Source: Georgenia sp. TF02-10 (GTDB taxonomy: Bacteria > Actinomycetota > Actinomycetes > Actinomycetales > Actinomycetaceae). From it: a stretch of 64,000 bases of DNA. The notes beneath the pieces are model-generated. The model did no database searches. It was not told the DNA's origin and saw only the letters and a program-made list of their open reading frames with translations. The stretch covers positions 1,178,001 through 1,242,000 of the forward strand of contig NZ_CP094289.1 of NCBI RefSeq assembly GCF_022759505.1. Reading direction: 5' to 3'. Made by a program: the position numbers and the translations under genes. Of the stretch, positions 42,561 to 50,881 are shown one piece after another (within the stretch, counting starts at the first letter, position 1; the number at the start of each line of letters is the position of its first letter).

Positions 42561-44063
42561 TCAGGCGGTCGGTCCAGCAAGGGCCCAGGGAGTGGGGATC
42601 GCACCCCGGTAGCGGTACCGGGTGACCGGTACCGCGGCGGGGTCGAACATCTCGATCCCGTCCGCGTGGATGGGTCGCCACCGCCCGGTGGGGGTGGTGA
42701 GCCATCGGCGGACGTCCGCCCACTTCCAGCGGTGGAGTTGCCGCTGCCAGCGCACGAGCCGTGACCACAGGTACTGGCTGAGGCGGTGGAAGGTGAGTTT
42801 GGCTGCGGCGTGCTGGAAGTAGTTGGTCCAGCCACGCAGGATCTGGTTGAGCCGGATCAGCGTGGCTCCGAGGCCTTGCTGTGATGTCCTGTTGGTAAGG
42901 GTACGGACCTTCGTCTTGACCGACCGCAGGGGTCGGTCTGCGATGAAGGTGTAGACGTACCACTTGTTGGTGCCTCGCTTCCGGCGCCGCTGGATGCGGA
43001 ACCCGAGGAAGTCGAAGCCGTCGTGGATGTTCACCACCTGGGTCTTGGCCTCGGAGAGCACCAGGCCCATGGGCGCGATCACCTCCGCGACGTGCTCGCG
43101 CAGGGCGAGGGCGTCCTCGCGGGTGCCGTTGACCATGACCACGAAGTCGTCCGCGTAGCGGATGATCCGGTGGTTGGCCTGGCCCCGCTTGATCCGCCCC
43201 TGGCGTTTGCCACGGGTGTCCATCCGTCCGCCGGGCTGCCAGTCTGCGTGCAGGGCCTCGTCGAGGACCGACAGCGCGATGTTGGCGAGCAACGGCGAGA
43301 GGATGCCCCCTTGCGGGGTCCCCGTCGCGGTGTCCTCGTACTGGCCGAGTTCGGTGAGGAGCCCGGCCTTGAGGAACGCCCGGACGAGTGCGACGACGCG
43401 TTTGTCCTTGACCCGGCCACGGACCCGCCCGAGCAGGGCGGTGTGGTCGATCCGGTCAAAGCACGCCTCGATGTCCGCGTCCAGCACCCACCAGTACCGC
43501 TTGGTGCCGAACAGGTGGATCTCGGCGATCGCGTCCTGCGCCCGCCTACGGGGCCGGAACCCGTAGGAGACCGGCTGGAAGTCGGCCTCGAAGATGGGTT
43601 CCAGCACCAGCTTCAACGCGGCCTGGACGACCCGGTCCGCCACGGTGGGGATCCCCAGCCGGCGGACCTTGCCGCCGGTCTTGGGGATCCGCCGTTCGCG
43701 GACCGGCTCCGGGCGGAACGTGCCCGTCCGGACCTGCTGGCGCAGGTCCTCCAGGAACACCGGCACACCGATCCCGGTCTCGATCCGGGCGACCGTCAGG
43801 CCGTCCGAACCAGCCGTTCGCGCCCCGGTGTTGCCCGCGACCCGGTCCCACGCCACTTCCAGCGTGGCCGGGTCGTGCACGAGGTTGAACAGGTCATCGA
43901 ACCGGCGGCCGGGGTCGGCCACCGCCCAAGAGTGCAGCCTGGTCTGAATCTGCGATACCCACCGGTGCGGATCGCTCCGCGACGGTGGTGCGCCGGTGTT
44001 CACCGGTGCGTCTTTCACTGTGACAACTCCTTGCTGCTCGATACCGCTGCCGCCCTTCGCCAT
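42561..44063 (-). CDS. ltrA: group II intron reverse transcriptase/maturase
   Basis: 500 residues. RT domains: GSDGLTVARIE, IPKTGGKVRRLGIPTVADRV, YGFRPRRRAQDAI, DIEACFDRIDH (first catalytic Asp), GTPQGGILSPLLANIAL, and the active-site IIRYADDFVVMV. A maturase/X domain follows (ILRGWTNYFQHAAAKLTF). The C-terminus ends at about IPTPWALAGPTA without an HNH-type endonuclease domain, so retrohoming would have to use another route than second-strand cleavage by the protein itself. The protein should assist splicing and mobility of the surrounding intron. Confidence 0.95.
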   Translation of the reverse strand: MAKGGSGIEQQGVVTVKDAPVNTGAPPSRSDPHRWVSQIQTRLHSWAVADPGRRFDDLFNLVHDPATLEVAWDRVAGNTGARTAGSDGLTVARIETGIGVPVFLEDLRQQVRTGTFRPEPVRERRIPKTGGKVRRLGIPTVADRVVQAALKLVLEPIFEADFQPVSYGFRPRRRAQDAIAEIHLFGTKRYWWVLDADIEACFDRIDHTALLGRVRGRVKDKRVVALVRAFLKAGLLTELGQYEDTATGTPQGGILSPLLANIALSVLDEALHADWQPGGRMDTRGKRQGRIKRGQANHRIIRYADDFVVMVNGTREDALALREHVAEVIAPMGLVLSEAKTQVVNIHDGFDFLGFRIQRRRKRGTNKWYVYTFIADRPLRSVKTKVRTLTNRTSQQGLGATLIRLNQILRGWTNYFQHAAAKLTFHRLSQYLWSRLVRWQRQLHRWKWADVRRWLTTPTGRWRPIHADGIEMFDPAAVPVTRYRYRGAIPTPWALAGPTA

Positions 44064-44609
44064 GTGACCGGCTTTCCCGGACTCGGACTACTACGGCGGC
44101 TCCGTCCCGTCCCGGACCGATCGGCCGACGGTGGGCCCAGCCCGCTGTCCGCGCTGGCTGCGCGACCAGGGGGCGGGACCGGGACGGTTCCCGTGTTCAC
44201 TTGTTGATCGCTCGACGGAGGAGGCACCCGACTATGACCCTGCGACATCGCCACGGCTACGCCGCAGACCTTCACCATGGCCTTCCTTTTCGCTCGAAGA
44301 CACGTCCGGGAAGTTCCCCACCCCGTGAGGTGTGGGTGCGCGTCGCATCCGGCCCAGATCCGCCAGGTTCGGGCCGGTTGACCATCGAGGGCCGTAAAGA
44401 CGCCGGTTTCTTGCGTATACCTTTCCGTCACGCTCGCCCCACCCGCGCCGTCTGGCAGTACCGGCCCGTCAGGGCTTTGTCAGGGCCGCTTGCCACCCGA
44501 TCCCGGCACCTCCCGGGTCAGGCTGCCCTCAGCTTCACCGTCCTGCTGCGACAGGCCGGCGGCGCAGGTCTCTCACCTCCGCTCGATCAACAGGCGCCTC
44601 ACGGCGCAC

Positions 44610-46062
44610 CGTCGATGTGGTCCAGGTCGCACAGCCAGGCCGGCTGCCGGCAGCCGTGGAAGGTGCATTCGGGGTTCTGGGCGATGACGGTGCGGCCGAT
44701 GACCGCGCCGGGCTTGTAGGCCCGGGTGCCGACCGCGGTGACGTGCCCGCCGGGGTCGGTGTACACCGCCCGCCAGGTCGCGTCCTTCGCGATGGTCCGG
44801 GCGAGGTCGGCGGAGATCGGGCCGTACCCGGCCAGGTGCGCGGGGGCCTCGTCCAGGCCGTGCAGGGTGGTGGCGGCGACGGTGACCATCAGGTGCGGGT
44901 GGTACGGGCCCCGCTTGGGCAGCGGGAGCCCGCCTGGGGTGGTGCCCTGGTCCAGGAGGGTGGTGAAGACGTCGGCGAAGGCGTCGGCGCGGCGCTGGTC
45001 CAGGGTGCGGGGGTCTCCGGGGGTGCGGGCCGCGGCCGCGAGGGCGTCGACGGCGACCCGGGTGGCCTCGGCGGCGTCGGCGCGCAGGTACGCCGAGACC
45101 CACGCCATCTGGTCATCCGCCGGCGTGACCTCGACCCGCCGGTCGGCGTAGGCCCGCTTGCGGCGCTTGGCGCCGATGTCCGGGTCGGTGCCGAGGGCGG
45201 CCTGGCGGACCTGCTGGCGGAGCTGGGAGGCGGAGAGGTCTTTCGCCTGCTCGATCAATCCTGGGAGGAGGCGGCGTCGGTCGTCGTCGGGCAGGCAGGG
45301 CTCGGCGAAGAGCAGGACGTCGGCTTTCTTCGGGTCCACCGCCCCGGTCTGAAGGGCGTCGGCGACCACGGGGTGGGTGTCCAGGCCGGCGGCGAGGGCG
45401 ACCTTGGCCTCGGCGGCGTACTGGGTGGTGGCCAGGCGGGCCTGGAGCTCATACGTCGCCGAGCTCAGCTTGCCCACCATCCCCAGCGTCCGGCGGTCGT
45501 GCAGGCGGCGGTTGACCAGCTCGGAGACCGCCCTGGCCTGGCGGTGGGTGGCCCAGGCGATGATCCGTTCCCACCCGGCGACCGCCTCGACCAGCACGCC
45601 GGGGTCGACGTCGGCCAGCGGCAGGTCGAGCAGATCCGCCGCCAGGGCCAGGCCCGGCACCCGGGCCTCCAGCTCGGCGGCCGGGGTGCCGGCCGGGGCG
45701 AAGTACGCCTCCCCCGGCACCTCGTAGACCACCCGCTGCCCCGCCACCGCCGGGGCCGGGTAGTACTCGACCCGGTCGAGGACCTGGACCAGCTGACCCA
45801 GACCATCCCGCCGCCAGCACCCCCACCAAGACGCCCCACCGCTGGCCGGGCCGGCCGGGCCGGTCTCGCGCGGGAGGCCTGCGCCGGCCCGGCGGGCGTC
45901 CTCGGCGACCTCACCGGGGGCGGTGGTCACCGGTGCCACCGAAGCTAGCTGCAGGGACCGGGCCAGGGCCCGCTCCACCCCGCTGCCGCCACGCACCGGC
46001 CCGGCGGCGAGGCCGGCCGCGACCGCCCCTGCCCGGGCTCTGCGGAGAACGCCTGCGTCCAT
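44610..46062 (-). CDS. 5' exon of DUF222/HNH (13E12 family) endonuclease
   Basis: Start ATG at 46062 (MDAGVLRRARAGAVAAGL). 484 complete codons plus one base lie in this exon. Residues ~100-420 form the DUF222 domain of 13E12 repeat-family proteins; HNH begins at ECTFHGCRQPAWLCDLDHI. The unspliced frame runs only a few codons into the intron and stops at 44599, giving a protein without a complete nuclease motif. Spliced, codon 485 becomes GAG and the frame runs through 42448-42315, giving ~529 residues. 13E12 proteins are multicopy in Actinobacteria and are thought to be mobile or phage-target elements. The start region is duplicated twice upstream. Confidence 0.88.
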
Positions 46063-46091
46063 ACCCCGAACGTAGCGGCGGCCACTGACGT

Positions 46092-46309
46092 TGAAGGATG
46101 TAAGGGCCTCGTCGGGGGTGTGACCCGGGCACTGACTGACGTCCCTGCGGGGACTGTCCTGAACATGATCCGTCCACCCTCGGCGGGGCACCAAGCACGC
46201 CGGCCAGAGGGGCATGACCTCATATGAGCCCGACCAACGGTCCCGTCAACGTCCTGTCTGCCCGCCTGGCCGGTGTGCCCGTCCGTCACGGAAAGAGGCA
46301 TCACCACTC
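46092..46309 (+). ncRNA. possible bridge RNA region of the IS110 element
   Basis: IS110-group elements carry a structured guide (bridge/seek) RNA in the left noncoding end. This 218-nt segment has the right place and size and contains local stems such as GTCCCTGCGGGGAC (46141 area). It also holds CACTGACTGACGT, similar to the left flank GCCACTGACGT. No fold was computed, so this is inferred from family layout. Confidence 0.3.
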
Positions 46310-47521
46310 ATGGCCAGCGCTCCTGCTGCTGTCATCGCCGGCGTGGACACCCACGCCGACACCCATCACGTCGCCGTGGTCGCCGCGGCGACCGGCACCC
46401 GGCTCGGGGACGCGAAGTTCCCCACCACCGAGGCCGGCTACGGCGACCTGCTGAGGTTCATCACCAGCCACGGGCAGGTCACCACCGTCGGGATCGAGGG
46501 CACGAACTCCTACGGCGCGGGGCTCTCCCGCCACCTGCGCAGCGCCGGGGTGAAGGTCGCCGAGGTCCTGCGCCCGGCCCGCCAGGTCCGCCGCCGCCAC
46601 GGCAAGTCCGACCCGATCGACGCCTACGCCGCCGCCTCCGCCGTGCTGGCCGGGGACCGCCTGCCAGCCCCCAAGGCCGCCGACGGGGACGTAGAGGCCA
46701 TCCGCGCCCTGCACCTGGCCCGCCGCTCGGCGGTCAAGGCCCGCGCCAACACCCAGCGGCAGATCAAGAGCCTGCTCGTCACCGCCCCCGAGAAGATCCG
46801 CGCCCAGGTCCGCAACCTCACCGACACCGAGCTCCTCACCCGCCTCGCCGCCACCCGGCCGGCCCCGGCCACCGCCGGCGTCGAGGCCGCGACCCTGACG
46901 GCGCTGCGCCACCTCGCCCGCCGCCACCGCTACCTCACCGAGGAGATCACCGAGCTCGAGGCCGACCTCGACACCCTCCTGCGCCGGGCCGCCCCGGCCC
47001 TGCTCGCCACCAAGGGCATCGGCACGGTCACCGCCGCCCAGCTCCTCGTCACCGCCGGGGACAACCCCGACCGGCTCACCAGCGAAGGCTCCTTCGCGGC
47101 CCTGTGCGGCGCCGCGCCCATCCCGGCCTCCTCCGGCAAGACCGTGCGCTACCGGCTCAACCGCGGCGGAGACCGCCACGCCAACGCCGCCCTGTACCGC
47201 ATCGTCCTGGTCCGCATGTCCTGCGACCCCCGCACCAAGGCCTACGTCGCCAAGCGCACCACCGAGGGCAAGGACACCAAAGAGATCATCCGCTGCCTCA
47301 AGCGCACCATCGCCCGGGAGGTCTACCACCTCCTGACCCACCCCGCCCCGGTCCCCCGCACCGAGGACCTGCGCCCCCTACGCAACGCCAAGCACATCAC
47401 CCTGCAAGCCGCCGCCGACCACTTCGGCACCTGGCCCACCGTCATCTCCCGCCTCGAACGAGGACTCAGCCGCAACGACACCCTCGCCGACGCCTACCGC
47501 CACTGGCTCCACGCCGCTTGA
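46310..47521 (+). CDS. IS110-family transposase (DEDD)
   Basis: 403 residues from the ATG at 46310, just after GAAAGAGG. The N-terminal RuvC-like DEDD domain shows [14 protein letters not shown] (first Asp), [13 protein letters not shown] (Glu) and [11 protein letters not shown] (Asp pair). The C-terminal Transposase_20 domain has [55 protein letters not shown] with the catalytic-Ser region, and [14 protein letters not shown]. About 60 residues after it look like an extra helix-turn-helix ([20 protein letters not shown]). Intact and probably functional. Confidence 0.93.
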   Translation: MASAPAAVIAGVDTHADTHHVAVVAAATGTRLGDAKFPTTEAGYGDLLRFITSHGQVTTVGIEGTNSYGAGLSRHLRSAGVKVAEVLRPARQVRRRHGKSDPIDAYAAASAVLAGDRLPAPKAADGDVEAIRALHLARRSAVKARANTQRQIKSLLVTAPEKIRAQVRNLTDTELLTRLAATRPAPATAGVEAATLTALRHLARRHRYLTEEITELEADLDTLLRRAAPALLATKGIGTVTAAQLLVTAGDNPDRLTSEGSFAALCGAAPIPASSGKTVRYRLNRGGDRHANAALYRIVLVRMSCDPRTKAYVAKRTTEGKDTKEIIRCLKRTIAREVYHLLTHPAPVPRTEDLRPLRNAKHITLQAAADHFGTWPTVISRLERGLSRNDTLADAYRHWLHAA

Positions 47522-48008
47522 CAGCAATAGGAGCATCACCGCCGCCGCGGCTACCCACACCCTTGGCACGACGCCGACCGGCGGAGGCGCGGCCGGTGAC
47601 GCTGAGCGCCGGGCTCGGTGCCTCGATCGGGGCGCGGCGGGGAACGTCTTCGGCCATGCCCCGAACGTAACCGCCGCCACCGACATCCCCGCCGCCGCTA
47701 CCCACACCTCCGAGACCGCGCCCGGTCTCGCGGCCGGGAGCGGCACCAGGCGGCAGGCTGGGCGCCTCGATCGGAGCAGGGCGGGGAACGTCGTCGTCCA
47801 TGTCCCGAACGTAACCGCCGCCACCGACATCGCCGGCCCGCAGAAGGCAGCAGCCACCACGCGGGTGGCAGGTGTGGCGGCCTCCTGGTGGGTGGCCGCT
47901 CGAGCACCCGGGCAGCCGGCGCCGGGCACCGAGGGGGCGGCCGTTCTCGGCGGTGCCAGGATGGGCCGGGAGTGCCGGGACGGGCCCGGCCGGGAGCGGG
48001 AGGCAGTG
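47522..48008. other. 487-bp spacer with tandem HNH-leader copies upstream of purE
   Basis: Two tandem units of about 150 bp (47534-47686 and 47687-47832) occupy most of it. On the minus strand each ends in GTTACGTTCGGG followed by an ATG, like the HNH gene start at 46062. Short N-terminal fragments of HNH-like reading frames are visible but soon become non-homologous. The last ~170 bp before purE hold no clear gene; CAGGAT near 47955 could be a -10 box. Confidence 0.6.
47534..47832 (-). repeat. tandem copies of the HNH gene start region
   Basis: On the minus strand both units contain GTCGGTGGCGGCGGTTACG, then TTCGGG-N-CATGG and GACGTTCCCCGCC (around 47690-47640 and 47836-47786). The intact gene has the diverged equivalent at 46092-46040. 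Units are about 150 nt, separated from the first by the IS110 element. Initial codons ([14 protein letters not shown] and [14 protein letters not shown]) are alike, then diverge. Confidence 0.7.
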
Positions 48009-48536
48009 GTGGGCGCCGTCGTCGGGATCGTGATGGGCTCGGACTCGGACTGGCCGGTGATGCGGGACGCCGCCGAGGCCCTCGCCGACCTCGACGTCGA
48101 GACGGAGGTCGACGTCGTCTCCGCCCACCGCATGCCGGCCGAGATGCTCGACTACGGCGCCGCCGCCGCCGACCGGGGGCTGCGGGTGCTCATCGCCGGC
48201 GCCGGCGGGGCGGCGCACCTGCCCGGGATGCTCGCCGCCGTCACCCCGCTGCCGGTCATCGGGGTGCCGGTGCCGCTGCAGCACCTGGACGGGCTGGACT
48301 CCCTGCTCTCCATCGTGCAGATGCCGGCCGGGGTCCCGGTGGCCACGGTCTCCATCGGCGGGGCCCGCAACGCCGGGCTGCTCGCCGCCCGGATCCTCGG
48401 CGCCGGGGAGGGCGCGGACGCCGCCCGCCTGCGGGCGGCGATGGTCACCTACCAGGACGGCCTGCGCCAGACCGCGCAGGACAAGGGGGCCCGGCTCCGC
48501 GCCCAGCGCGGCACCCGGCTCGGCTTCGGCACCTGA
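48009..48536 (+). CDS. purE: N5-carboxyaminoimidazole ribonucleotide mutase
   Basis: 175 residues from the GTG at 48009, placed five bases after GGGAGG. Converts N5-CAIR to CAIR, the step after PurK. Class I PurE motifs: [35 protein letters not shown] with the active-site His, [14 protein letters not shown], and the proline-rich [15 protein letters not shown]. Its separation from purK by a mobile island means it now needs its own promoter. Confidence 0.93.
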   Translation: MGAVVGIVMGSDSDWPVMRDAAEALADLDVETEVDVVSAHRMPAEMLDYGAAAADRGLRVLIAGAGGAAHLPGMLAAVTPLPVIGVPVPLQHLDGLDSLLSIVQMPAGVPVATVSIGGARNAGLLAARILGAGEGADAARLRAAMVTYQDGLRQTAQDKGARLRAQRGTRLGFGT

Positions 48537-48656
48537 CCGACGGGCAGCGACCCTTCGCCAGCGAGCGGGCCACGGCCTGGGGGCCGGCAGGACCCCCGAC
48601 CGGGGCGTCGCCCTCGTTCTCTCGCGACCGGCCCTCGCCGGGCAGCCGCCAGCGGC

Positions 48657-49118
48657 TCAGGCCCAGGTGAACAGCGGGTCCCCGGCGCGGAGCGTGCCAC
48701 CCGGCTGGGCGACCATCGTCAGGGCGTCGGCGCCGGCCTCCATCGCCACGACCGGGACGACGGGGGAGCGGCCGCCCCGCTCGATCTCGGCCGGGTTCCA
48801 GCTCACCAGGACCTGACCGGCGCTGACCGTCTCGCCCTCCGCCACGTGCAGGGTGAACCCCTCGCCCTTGAGCTGGACGGTGTCCAGCCCGAGGTGGACG
48901 AGCACCGCCCGTCCCCCCGGCTCCTGGACCACGTAGGCGTGCGGGTGGAGCTTGAGGAGCTTCCCCGAGATCGGCGCGACGGCGTCGACCACCCCGTCCC
49001 GCACGGGGTCCACGGCCAGGCCCGGGCCGACGATGGCGCCGGCGAAGACCGGGTCGGGCACGTCCGACATCGCCAGCGCGGTACCCGGCAGGGGGCAGAG
49101 CACGTCCAGCGCGCTCAC
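48657..49118 (-). CDS. PTS sugar transporter subunit IIA (glucose-type)
   Basis: 153 residues from the GTG at 49118, overlapping the upstream IIB stop (GTGA). Crr/PtsG-type IIA beta-sandwich: CPLPGTALAMSDVPDPVFA, ISGKLLKLHPHAYVV, the phosphorylated His in AVLVHLGLDTVQLKGEGF, and VAEGETVSAGQVL. Receives phosphate from HPr and passes it to IIB. Part of a split glucose/N-acetylglucosamine-type PTS. Confidence 0.93.
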   Translation of the reverse strand: MSALDVLCPLPGTALAMSDVPDPVFAGAIVGPGLAVDPVRDGVVDAVAPISGKLLKLHPHAYVVQEPGGRAVLVHLGLDTVQLKGEGFTLHVAEGETVSAGQVLVSWNPAEIERGGRSPVVPVVAMEAGADALTMVAQPGGTLRAGDPLFTWA

Positions 49119-49345
49119 CGCAGGTCCTCGATGTCCTCGGCGATGGTGTCCGCCTGGGGCCCGACGATCACCTGGACCGCGTCGCCCTGGACCAGCACGC
49201 CGTGGGCGCCGGCGCCGCGCAGCGCGGCCTCGTCCACCCGGCCCGGGTCCTGGACCTCCACCCGCAGCCTGGTGATGCAGGCCTCCAGGTCGAGGATGTT
49301 GTCGCTGCCGCCGAGGCCAGCGAGGATCGCCTCCGCCGTGTCCAT
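49115..49345 (-). CDS. PTS subunit IIB (first copy)
   Basis: 76 residues. Glucose-family IIB: AEAILAGLGGSDNILDLEAC, then ITRLRVEVQD with the phosphorylated Cys in EACITRLR, and VIVGPQADTIAEDIE. Relays phosphate from IIA to the sugar bound by IIC. GAAGGGGAG precedes the ATG, and a DasR-like site is about 60 bp upstream. Confidence 0.92.
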   Translation of the reverse strand: MDTAEAILAGLGGSDNILDLEACITRLRVEVQDPGRVDEAALRGAGAHGVLVQGDAVQVIVGPQADTIAEDIEDLR

Positions 49346-49400
49346 GTGCTCCCCTTCGGGTGGGTCCGCCGCCCGGGTGGGGGAGGCAGGTCCGGGCCCG

Positions 49401-49424
49401 CGGTGGTCCAGACGTCTAGATCAC
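49401..49424 (-). promoter_or_regulatory. DasR-like operator upstream of the IIB-IIA genes
   Basis: CGGTGGTCCAGACGTC (49401-49416) shares GGTCCAGAC with the dre-like site at 50770-50785, and TCTAGATCAC follows. It is an imperfect match to the DasR consensus known from Streptomyces (ACTGGTCTAGACCACT). Confidence 0.5.
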
Positions 49425-49481
49425 AGCGCGCGTGCCGTGCACGTGTCAAGCGGGACCGGGGTCGCCGTCCAGCGACGGGGC

Positions 49482-49553
49482 CGACGGCGGCTCGCCCGTC
49501 CGTGCGCCCGACGGCGGCTCGCCGTCCGTGCGCCCGACGGCGGCCAGCGCGCC
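49482..49553. repeat. 26-27-nt tandem repeat in the IIB-IIB spacer
   Basis: CGACGGCGGCTCGCC followed by GTCCGTGCGCC occurs at 49482-49508 and 49509-49534, and a partial third unit follows. It lies between the two IIB genes and shows no coding potential. Confidence 0.75.
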
Positions 49554-49565
49554 AACGCCGGTCCG

Positions 49566-49814
49566 TCACTCCTCGGGCTCCCGGCCCCACAGCTCCTCCA
49601 GGTCGCTGGCCAGGGTGTCCGCCTCCGGCCCGACGACCACCTGGACCACCCGGCCGCGGAGGAGGAACCCGTGGCAGCCGGCGGCCCGCAGGGCTGCCGG
49701 GTCCACCCGGACCGGGTCCACGACCTCGGCGCGCAGCCGGGTGACGCACGGCTCGATCTCGCGGATGTTGTCGGCCCCGCCGAGGGCGGTGACGATCAGC
49801 TCGACGTCCTTCAT
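49566..49814 (-). CDS. PTS subunit IIB (second copy)
   Basis: 82 residues. Same fold and active site as the first IIB (IEPCVTRLRAEVVDPVRVDP; VVVGPEADTLASDLEELW), with the Cys intact, but only moderately similar, so the duplication is old. The ATG overlaps the stop of the GntR regulator (ATGA at 49814-49811), so it is co-translated with the regulator and not directly with IIA. It may serve the same IIC or a different, unlinked one. Confidence 0.9.
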   Translation of the reverse strand: MKDVELIVTALGGADNIREIEPCVTRLRAEVVDPVRVDPAALRAAGCHGFLLRGRVVQVVVGPEADTLASDLEELWGREPEE

Positions 49815-50584
49815 GACAGACCTCCCTTGGCGTGCACGGGCAGCGGCCGGCCCGACCCGGCGCCCGACCGCCACGGCGGCGCCACCGCCGGGCTGGGCGG
49901 GCTGACCGGCGCCCACAGGGCGTACCGGTCCCCGCGGTAGATCGACCTGGCGTAGGACACCGCGACGTTGGCGCTGAAGGTGCGCCGGGTGATGAGCAGC
50001 CCCGCCGCGCCGTCGGGCACGCCGAGCAGGGCGGCCGAGCGGTCCCGGACCGTCACGGCCTCGATCACGTCCTCGCCCCACGACGGCGGGTAGCCGTGCT
50101 GGGCCAGGGCGGCGAACGTGCCGTCGGCGTGCTCGGCGTCGAGCAGGCCGGGCACCAGGTCCGCCGGGACCCAGTTCTCCTCCAGCGCCATCGGCACCCC
50201 GTCGGCGACCCGGACCCGGTGCAGGTAGTACACCCCGGCCCCGGCGGGGCGCTCGAGCGCCGCGGCGACCTCGGCCGGCGCGGCCACCTGCGCGGCGGTG
50301 AGCACCCGGGAGCTCGGCTCCATGTGCCGCCGGCGCATCTCCTCGTCGAAGGAGGTCAGCCGCAGCTGCATGTCCACCTTGGGCTGCGCCACGAAGGTCC
50401 CGCGGCCCTGGACCCGCTCGAGCAGCCCGTCCACGACCAGCGCGTCCACGGCCTGGCGCACCGTCATCCGGGAGACGCCGAAGCGCTCGCACAGCTCCCG
50501 CTCCGACGGGATCTTGCTGCCCGGCGGCGCCAGCCCGTCCTCGACCAGGCCGAGGAGGTACTCCCGCACCGTCGTGTACTTCAT
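49811..50584 (-). CDS. GntR/HutC-family regulator, DasR/NagR-like
   Basis: 257 residues. Winged helix at residues 1-70 (TTVREYLLGLVEDGLAPPGS; CERFGVSRMTVRQAVDALVV; GRGTFVAQPK) followed by a UTRA effector domain (LTSFDEEMRRRHMEPSSRVL; YLHRVRVADGVPMALEENWV). DasR/NagR proteins bind amino-sugar phosphates and repress PTS and chitin-use genes. The close dre match before the divergent IIC gene supports that role. The ATG at 50584 was chosen because it begins the conserved MKYTTVREYLL. Confidence 0.9.
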   Translation of the reverse strand: MKYTTVREYLLGLVEDGLAPPGSKIPSERELCERFGVSRMTVRQAVDALVVDGLLERVQGRGTFVAQPKVDMQLRLTSFDEEMRRRHMEPSSRVLTAAQVAAPAEVAAALERPAGAGVYYLHRVRVADGVPMALEENWVPADLVPGLLDAEHADGTFAALAQHGYPPSWGEDVIEAVTVRDRSAALLGVPDGAAGLLITRRTFSANVAVSYARSIYRGDRYALWAPVSPPSPAVAPPWRSGAGSGRPLPVHAKGGLS

Positions 50585-50731
50585 CCCGCGCTCCTTCCCC
50601 GCCCGCCGTCGACGCACCAACCACCCCGCCCGCCGTCGGACGCACCAGCCCCGTCCACCGCCACCAGCCGGCCCGGCGACGGCGCCCGGCCCGGCCGGAC
50701 CGACCCGCCCCAGCCTGCCGACCCCCGGTGC

Positions 50732-50785
50732 TTGACACCGTGCGCCGGACGCGGTCTAGTGGCCCTGCGAGTGGTCCAGACCACT
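50732..50785 (+). promoter_or_regulatory. promoter and dre-type operator of the PTS IIC gene
   Basis: TTGACA (50732-50737), a 17-nt spacer and TCTAGT (50755-50760) form a promoter. AGTGGTCCAGACCACT (50770-50785) differs from the palindromic DasR consensus core only at one or two positions and would overlap the transcription start. A partial second core GGTCTAG lies at 50752-50758. Confidence 0.75.
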
Positions 50786-50881
50786 ACCGTACGCGGTCCG
50801 GACGCCGACGTAACCCGGTCGGGACGCTGACGTATCCACTGCCGGGCAGGGCGGCGACGGCGCGCCGGAGAACAAGGAGAC

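Larger units (their letters stand above)
42449..44609 (-). mobile_element. group II intron inside the HNH endonuclease gene
   Basis: 2161 nt on the minus strand. The 5' end is GTGCG (44609-44605), matching the GUGYG consensus. A reverse-transcriptase/maturase is encoded in the domain IV position. Domain V is at 42545-42512 and a GC-rich domain VI-like stem (GGCCTGGGG paired with CCCCAGGCC) precedes the 3' end CTCAAC (42454-42449), matching the AY consensus. Removing exactly this interval restores the reading frame of the flanking HNH gene. It has the same orientation as its host gene, as needed for splicing. Confidence 0.93.
46092..47536 (+). mobile_element. IS110-family insertion sequence
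   Basis: The limits are inferred from the interrupted tandem repeat: similarity to the neighbouring repeat units stops after ACTGACGT at 46091 and resumes at CATCACCGCCGCC (47534). That gives about 1.44 kb, normal for IS110. As expected for the family, no terminal inverted repeats or target duplication are seen. The transposase lies close to the right end, and a ~218-nt noncoding left end precedes it, the IS110-group arrangement. Ends are uncertain by a few bases. Confidence 0.75.
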
